Shown here in pieces: positions 6,327 to 10,015 of a stretch of DNA of 10,015 nt. Source of the stretch: CBDULX01 sp048550535 (GTDB taxonomy: Bacteria > Pseudomonadota > Gammaproteobacteria > SZUA-229). The position numbers were made by a program, and so were the translations under genes. Location: the NCBI GenBank assembly GCA_048550535.1, contig JBLYYN010000070.1:1-10015 (forward strand), given 5' to 3'. Each line of letters starts with the position of its first letter. The stretch's first letter is position 1. A model generated the notes under the pieces. It ran no database searches, had not been told where the DNA came from, and saw only the letters and a list, made by a program, of their open reading frames with translations.

Positions 6327-7178
6327 ATGCAGTTGCAGTTATTCAAAACGCTGTGGGGATTTAACGGCAGCATGGAACTGGCCATTAAGCAGCTTATTTC
6401 GGCGAATATGCAGGGGCTGGAAGGTCCGGCGCCTGACTCGACCGACGAGCGCCTGGCCATGAAGGAATTACTAGAACAAAACTCACTGGTCTACATTGCT
6501 GAAATCTGTACAGCCGGTAGTTATGTACCGGAACGCCAGGCCACATTGCAGCACCATCTCAATTCACTGGATAAAAAATTACAACTTAGTGCAGAACTCG
6601 ATCCATTGTTTGTCAGCTGTCTGGGTGGTTGCGATGCCTGGCCAGAAAACCAGAGTGTCGAGTTTTTTCAGCGTGCTATGGACATGGCAAAGCTATATGG
6701 CATAAACATCAGCTTTGAAACTCACCGTAGTCGTTCTTTTTTCAATCCCTGGGTAACCCAGAGTATTGCGCAACAACTACCGGATATACTGCTCACCGTC
6801 GATTTCAGTCACTGGTGTGTAGTATGTGAGCGCCTCATGGATTCAGAAATCGATATCATTCATTCAATCGCTGATAAGGTTCATCATATACATGCCCGTG
6901 TCGGTTATGAGCAGGGTCCACAGGTACCTGACCCACGCGCGCCCGAATATGAGTATGCCCTACGTTCCCACCAGGCCTGGTGGGAAATTATCTGGCAGTC
7001 ACACTTGAAACGAGACTTCCAATATAGCACTATGACACCGGAATTTGGTCCAGACGGCTATCTACATGAACAGCCGTTTACTCAGCAACCGGTTGCTGAT
7101 TTGTGGGACTTAAATTGCTGGATGGCACAGGAAGAAGGTTTACATTTTTCTAAATACTTTTCAGATAAAAAATACTGA
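6327..7178 (+). CDS. Sugar phosphate isomerase/epimerase-like TIM-barrel protein
   Basis: This 283-residue soluble protein has the look of the xylose isomerase-like TIM-barrel family (AP endonuclease 2 fold). Candidate metal ligands stand at barrel strand ends: Glu131 in ISFETHRSR, Asp159 in LTVDFSHW, His189 in HHIHARVG and Glu239 in MTPEFGPDG. The family includes sugar and hydroxypyruvate isomerases, epimerases and endonuclease IV; no substrate can be assigned here. The ATG at 6327 follows AGGG by 8 bases. It is divergent from the nitrogen operon and appears to share its NtrC-type enhancer, which suggests a role in the same nutritional response, for example handling the carbon skeleton of the imported compound. 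It ends 28 bases before the convergent transporter gene, with no clear terminator between them. Confidence 0.82.
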   Translation: MQLQLFKTLWGFNGSMELAIKQLISANMQGLEGPAPDSTDERLAMKELLEQNSLVYIAEICTAGSYVPERQATLQHHLNSLDKKLQLSAELDPLFVSCLGGCDAWPENQSVEFFQRAMDMAKLYGINISFETHRSRSFFNPWVTQSIAQQLPDILLTVDFSHWCVVCERLMDSEIDIIHSIADKVHHIHARVGYEQGPQVPDPRAPEYEYALRSHQAWWEIIWQSHLKRDFQYSTMTPEFGPDGYLHEQPFTQQPVADLWDLNCWMAQEEGLHFSKYFSDKKY

Positions 7179-7206
7179 ATTAGCCGATATATTCGAGTTG
7201 AACATA

Positions 7207-8094
7207 CTAATTGACACTGACTACCACAGAAAGCGGCGCTTCTTCACTGCGTGAACCTTCCAGCACAGCAGCAATTAACACCATAAGGCCGCCTGCAGTT
7301 TCATAAAAGCTTAATTCGGCGTTCGTCAGCAATGCTGCTGATACGACCGCAGCTACCAGTTCCAGTACGATTATTATCGAGGAACGACCCGCTTCCATTT
7401 GCGTAACACCCCATTGCGTGCCAAATGAAATCAGTGTTAACCAGAATGCTCCATATATCATAGCCAGGGGAATAGCCCCATCATCTGCCAGTGTTGTCGA
7501 TGTCGGGAATGCGGTTAATGAAATCCCAATCAATACTGTACAGCCAAAGAACATGGAGGACACTTTACTCATTACCGGAATCGACTGGGTAAAACGAAAC
7601 AATATATTGGTGGCCGCCAGCCCCATACCAGACCCTATGGCCAGTAAATCGATCCAGCTTATGTCCTGCCATGATATATGCCATACATCCAGGATCAGAA
7701 ATGCACCTGACAGGCACAGAACAACCGCAGTAATACGTATACTGTCTATTTTTTCTTTAAGAAAAATGCGCCCACCCAGTACGCTCCATAAGGGCAGCAG
7801 ATAAAACAGCATCATCACCCTTATGACTTCACCATGAAATATTGCCGTTTGAAAAGCAACATTTGCAAAACCACCGGCCATCGCAATCATCAGCATATAA
7901 CCACTGCTTGCTATCCACATTGAACGCTGCCGATATAACCATGGTGACAATACTATTGAGCCAGAACCAAAGGCAATAAATATTAGATGCATACTATCCA
8001 TGCCCATATCATTTAATGCCTTAATAGGTAACCAGGTCAGCCCCCAGCCTATGGAGCTAATGGATAATACTATGACAGCCAGACGTGTATTCAT
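7207..8094 (-). CDS. DMT superfamily (EamA-type) membrane transporter
   Basis: The 295-residue product is almost entirely hydrophobic, with about ten predicted transmembrane helices in two repeats (about residues 5-135 and 150-285), as in EamA/RhaT-type drug/metabolite transporters. It begins LAVIVLSISSIGWGLTWLPIKAL, where the G-W-G followed by P-I-K is common in this family. The first repeat ends with YLLPLWSVLGGRIFLKEK and the second with ELVAAVVSAALL. Members export amino acids, metabolites or drugs; the substrate is unknown here. The ATG at 8094 has no good ribosome binding site within 15 bases, so expression may be weak or the start uncertain. It converges on the TIM-barrel gene and is not visibly part of the nitrogen operon. 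Confidence 0.85.
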   Translation of the reverse strand: MNTRLAVIVLSISSIGWGLTWLPIKALNDMGMDSMHLIFIAFGSGSIVLSPWLYRQRSMWIASSGYMLMIAMAGGFANVAFQTAIFHGEVIRVMMLFYLLPLWSVLGGRIFLKEKIDSIRITAVVLCLSGAFLILDVWHISWQDISWIDLLAIGSGMGLAATNILFRFTQSIPVMSKVSSMFFGCTVLIGISLTAFPTSTTLADDGAIPLAMIYGAFWLTLISFGTQWGVTQMEAGRSSIIIVLELVAAVVSAALLTNAELSFYETAGGLMVLIAAVLEGSRSEEAPLSVVVSVN

Positions 8095-8408
8095 TGATTA
8101 ATCTTTTTTGTAGTGCATTGGGAATCGGCAGAATGGATAAAATATTACTCAACATCTTAATTAGACCACAGCTGAATACATTTTACTAAAAGGCATGAAC
8201 AGGATACTCTTTATTAAACACTGTCTACCGCAGGCATGCGTAAGCCGAGCCTGGAAAGGTATATTCACCGTGTGCCTTAAATTCAAGCAGCCTTTTCATC
8301 TGTTCTGCTATTATGATTAAAAACCAGAATTTTTAAAGCTAATTCGGGCGCTTTCAGCCAGCATAAAACACTCTCGATTCGACAAAAGGCTGCTTAATGA
8401 AATCATCA
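8095..8408. other. Intergenic stretch between EamA transporter and desaturase genes
   Basis: No convincing gene lies in these 314 bases. The right half holds the inverted-repeat element described separately (8285-8395). The left half should contain the promoter of the transporter gene, but I see no strong -35/-10 pair or sigma-54 site. No standard terminator (GC stem plus T run) follows the desaturase stop. Confidence 0.6.
8285..8395. repeat. 111-bp element with perfect 12-bp inverted ends
   Basis: AAGCAGCCTTTT at 8285-8296 is exactly complementary to AAAAGGCTGCTT at 8384-8395, separated by 87 bases. Inside it, TTAAAAA (8317-8323) and TTTTTAA (8330-8336) form a second, nested dyad around CCAGAA. 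No target-site duplication is evident. The 87-base loop makes a normal terminator unlikely. A small non-autonomous mobile element (MITE-like) or a structured RNA is possible. Confidence 0.55.
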
Positions 8409-9479
8409 CTAATGTGCCGTTAAAAAAGACACCCCATCAACACCAATGAATTTTTCCACATCAGGCTTAACGGCCATGTTAATCTCATCGGCATTTGATA
8501 TACGTACCACCCGATAACGGTGGTAGCTTTTTAATAATGCTTTAAATGAAAGGACCTGTTCAGTATTTTCTCCGTAAAGTTCCTTATGTAAGCTGGCAAG
8601 ATGATGCCAGGGTCGACCGGGCTGTTGGTGATGAGCATTATGGTAGGAAAAATTTAATACCAGTAAATTCAACCATGCGTATTTATCTGATAGCAGATTG
8701 GAATAGGTATTTCTTTGTTCAAAAATTCGATCAAATATTTTATTTTTTTCAGAAGATACTAAATCAAGAGTTTCAAATAAATCATAAGTGTGCTGATGCA
8801 CATCCATGAATCGCATAATTATAAGAAATAGCATATATGCAAACGGATAGAACACTAATATCTTAAGCGAAATACTGGCAAGCCAGAAAAAGAACAAAAA
8901 TCTTAATAACACCACCCCAAGTATCCTCGAACGACGGTTCTTTCGCTGCTGTTTTATAAACGGCAATATAATGACCAGTATATGCATCACTATTTCCACT
9001 GCCGGTATATACATCCACTCCAGGCCCTGGATAAGTTTAAGCAGTTTCGGATATTGACGTATGCTTACTCGGTAATCAAATGACACGACATCAGCTCGAT
9101 CTACATGATGCCTGACATGTTTATGGCGTATATCGTTATAGTCACTGTAACTGGCTCCACAGATCCATAGCAGAACTTCCGCCAACCAGCGATGATAACG
9201 GTTCTTACGAAAGATACTGTTATGTGCACATTCATGTACCAGATAGGCTGCAATGACCATGGCATGTGCCAGTAGCAGCATGCCAGTAAGATTCAACCAC
9301 AGGGGCTTGACAAGGATTAAGGCCAGACCACTCACATAGGCAGCCATCACATAGCTTAACGCAAACAAGTTGGGCCTGAGGGCATCCCGGTATCTAAATA
9401 GACCTGGCATGAAAACCACCAGCGGGTCGTCCCGCACTGTTGACTGAGTGCTAAGGGCCGTCCCCAAGCGCTTTGGCAA
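8409..9479 (-). CDS. Membrane fatty acid desaturase family protein
   Basis: The 356-residue protein has several long hydrophobic helices and the three histidine clusters that bind the di-iron centre of membrane desaturases: HECAH (82-86), HKHVRHH (119-125) and HNAHH (280-284), plus HQH at 228-230. Such enzymes introduce double bonds into acyl chains or act on related lipids using oxygen and electron donors; the substrate is not evident. The longest frame starts with TTG at 9479, limited by an in-frame TAG 12 bases upstream, and has only a weak TGGA ahead of it. The next start, ATG at 9410 (residue 24), has GGTGG nearby but also no strong ribosome binding site, so the start is uncertain. It stands alone, 314 bases from the next gene. 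Confidence 0.87.
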   Translation of the reverse strand: MPKRLGTALSTQSTVRDDPLVVFMPGLFRYRDALRPNLFALSYVMAAYVSGLALILVKPLWLNLTGMLLLAHAMVIAAYLVHECAHNSIFRKNRYHRWLAEVLLWICGASYSDYNDIRHKHVRHHVDRADVVSFDYRVSIRQYPKLLKLIQGLEWMYIPAVEIVMHILVIILPFIKQQRKNRRSRILGVVLLRFLFFFWLASISLKILVFYPFAYMLFLIIMRFMDVHQHTYDLFETLDLVSSEKNKIFDRIFEQRNTYSNLLSDKYAWLNLLVLNFSYHNAHHQQPGRPWHHLASLHKELYGENTEQVLSFKALLKSYHRYRVVRISNADEINMAVKPDVEKFIGVDGVSFLTAH

Positions 9480-9687
9480 TATATCCAGCTAACAGAACAG
9501 GAGCAAAATACAGACCAATTCAGTTACATGAATAACAACAAAGCATCAATCATATAAAAATCAATCACTTAATTCGACATAGCCAGTATGAGAACTCAAA
9601 TATTTTTTCACCGATGATCTTTAAAAGTTCTCCCATCACACATGTTGCACCAAGCTGCAGCAGAGAGGAGCATAGAACCTGACCGAA
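9480..9687. other. Intergenic stretch upstream of the desaturase gene
   Basis: I see no gene, repeat or strong promoter in these bases. They should include the desaturase promoter reading left. A few T/A-rich hexamers could serve as -10 elements, but none stands out. Confidence 0.5.
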
Positions 9688-9715
9688 TTGTAGCACCAGT
9701 AATTTATGATATACT
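9688..9715 (+). promoter_or_regulatory. Candidate sigma-70 promoter ahead of the tRNA fragments
   Basis: TTGTAG at 9688-9693 and TATACT at 9710-9715 are 16 bases apart. Transcription would begin near 9722, a few bases before the first tRNA 5' fragment at 9727. The position fits an original tRNA promoter, but the match is only moderate. Confidence 0.35.
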
Positions 9716-9726
9716 CCACCCTCTCC

Positions 9727-9745
9727 GCGCCCGTGGCTCAGCTGG
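9727..9745 (+). pseudogene. 5' fragment of tRNA-Arg(CCG), first copy
   Basis: GCGCCCGTGGCTCAGCTGG is identical to the first 19 bases of the tRNA-Arg copy at 9841. It covers the acceptor 5' strand, the linker, the first D-stem strand and the start of the D loop. After base 9745 the sequence leaves the tRNA and enters hairpin-rich DNA, so no tRNA can form from this copy. The two copies make a 19-bp direct repeat with a period of 114 bases. Confidence 0.7.
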
Positions 9746-9750
9746 GCAAG

Positions 9751-9818
9751 CGGCGGGATAGGAGCCGTGAGCGCCTGACATGGATGTCAGGCAGGAAACC
9801 CTGCGCCATGGATGGGTT
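9751..9818. repeat. Hairpin-rich insert between the two tRNA fragments
   Basis: Small dyads follow each other closely. CGGC/GCCG lies at 9751-9754 and 9764-9767. A perfect 9-bp hairpin, GCCTGACAT-GG-ATGTCAGGC, lies at 9773-9792. GCAGG-AAAC-CCTGC lies at 9791-9804, overlapping it. A CATGGATG core flanked by C/G lies at 9806-9815. The CATGGATG core occurs twice here and again at 9975-9982. There is no convincing reading frame. I take this as an intergenic repetitive element; its family is unknown to me. Confidence 0.55.
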
Positions 9819-9840
9819 AGAACTAAATTTAAAAATTACT

Positions 9841-9899
9841 GCGCCCGTGGCTCAGCTGGATAGAGCGTTGCCCTCCGGAGGCAAAGGTCACAGGTTCGA
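9841..9899 (+). pseudogene. tRNA-Arg(CCG) truncated in the T loop
   Basis: The 59 bases follow a tRNA-Arg exactly: acceptor 5' strand GCGCCCG, D stem GCTC/GAGC, anticodon stem TTGCC/GGCAA with loop CTCCGGA (anticodon CCG), variable AGGTC, T-stem strand ACAGG and TTCGA. The remaining T-stem strand (expected CCTGT) and the acceptor 3' strand (expected CGGGCGC) are absent; at 9900 the sequence switches to an unrelated hairpin. As written it cannot fold into or mature as a tRNA. An intact copy elsewhere in the genome is expected. Confidence 0.8.
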
Positions 9900-9957
9900 C
9901 AAAATTGTCCGGAACAATTTTGAACATTGAATAAAATGCATTATATTTTATCCAATG
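9900..9957. repeat. Two consecutive hairpins after the truncated tRNA
   Basis: CAAAATTGT-CCGGA-ACAATTTTG (9900-9922) is a perfect 9-bp inverted repeat beginning at the exact base where the tRNA breaks off. It is followed by an imperfect hairpin in which CATTG (9925-9929) pairs with CAATG (9953-9957) and ATAAAAT (9931-9937) with ATTTTAT (9945-9951). Together they suggest a structured insertion rather than ordinary spacer. Confidence 0.55.
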
Positions 9958-9963
9958 GCCCGA

Positions 9964-9985
9964 AGGGTGGAGTACATGGATGTAC
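9964..9985. repeat. CATGGATG hairpin and inverted copy of the upstream flank
   Basis: GTACAT-GG-ATGTAC (9972-9985) is a perfect 6-bp hairpin with the same CATGGATG core seen at 9779 and 9807. AGGGTGGAGTA (9964-9974) is the exact complement of TACTCCACCCT at 9712-9722, giving an 11-bp inverted pair that encloses both tRNA fragments. Confidence 0.5.
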
Positions 9986-10015
9986 GGAATAATCCTGGGT
10001 TCATTCAACAATGCA

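Noticed and set aside
8285..8395. Intrinsic terminator or integron attC site
   Set aside because: The arms are 87 bases apart with no T run, and the GTTRRRY/RYYYAAC core sites of attC are missing.
9706..9930. Open frame of 74 codons on the plus strand
   Set aside because: It runs through both tRNA fragments and the hairpins, has no ribosome binding site, and its sequence only reflects the repeats.
9989..9997. Possible remaining 3' half of the tRNA-Arg (AATCCTG)
   Set aside because: Only seven bases match; the following bases do not continue into the expected TCGGGCGC acceptor strand.
9829..10011. Open frame of 60 codons on the minus strand
   Set aside because: It covers the truncated tRNA and hairpin repeats with no family resemblance I trust.

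Overview
The window looks like a chromosomal stretch from a proteobacterium, most likely a gammaproteobacterium of moderate GC. The reasons are a sigma-54/NtrC-type regulatory region, a type III glutamine synthetase, a NikR-type ribbon-helix-helix regulator, and a tRNA-Arg(CCG) 5' part of gammaproteobacterial type. No species can be named from the sequence alone.

Positions 1-6053 (all minus strand) form one compact operon read from right to left. It encodes a NitT/TauT-type periplasmic binding protein, its permease and its ATPase, a creatininase-family metallohydrolase, a GlnT-type glutamine synthetase, a NikR-like regulator, and the N-terminal 139 residues of a urea-carboxylase-associated (DUF1989) protein that runs off the left edge. 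Most genes overlap by one base or lie within about 45 bases of each other. The ABC transporter type and the DUF1989 protein are hallmarks of the urea/guanidine carboxylase loci. The operon therefore probably imports a small nitrogen compound (guanidine, urea or a related guanidino/ureido compound), breaks it down and captures the ammonia. The carboxylase and allophanate hydrolase would be expected further left, outside the window.

Positions 6054-6326 are a well-organised divergent control region. A near-consensus sigma-54 promoter reads left into the operon. A second one reads right into a TIM-barrel (sugar phosphate isomerase/epimerase-like) gene at 6327-7178. A GCAC-N7-GTGC dyad of NtrC type lies between them, about 105-110 bases upstream of each predicted start site. 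A perfect 10-bp inverted repeat covers the predicted operon transcription start. It has exactly the layout of the E. coli NikR operator (six-base arms 16 bases apart), and the operon itself encodes a NikR-like protein. I propose nitrogen-limitation activation by NtrC combined with local repression by this NikR homologue, which has lost the cysteine of the NikR nickel site.

Positions 7207-9479 (minus strand) hold two genes with no evident link to the operon: a DMT/EamA-type membrane transporter and a membrane fatty acid desaturase. The 314-base gap between them contains a 111-bp element with perfect 12-bp inverted ends.

Positions 9700-10015 hold a broken tRNA-Arg(CCG) locus. A candidate promoter is followed by the first 19 bases of the tRNA, then about 95 bases of hairpin-rich DNA, then a second tRNA copy that stops in the T loop. 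After that come further hairpins carrying the same CATGGATG core. This looks like small repetitive elements inserted in, or built from, a tRNA gene.
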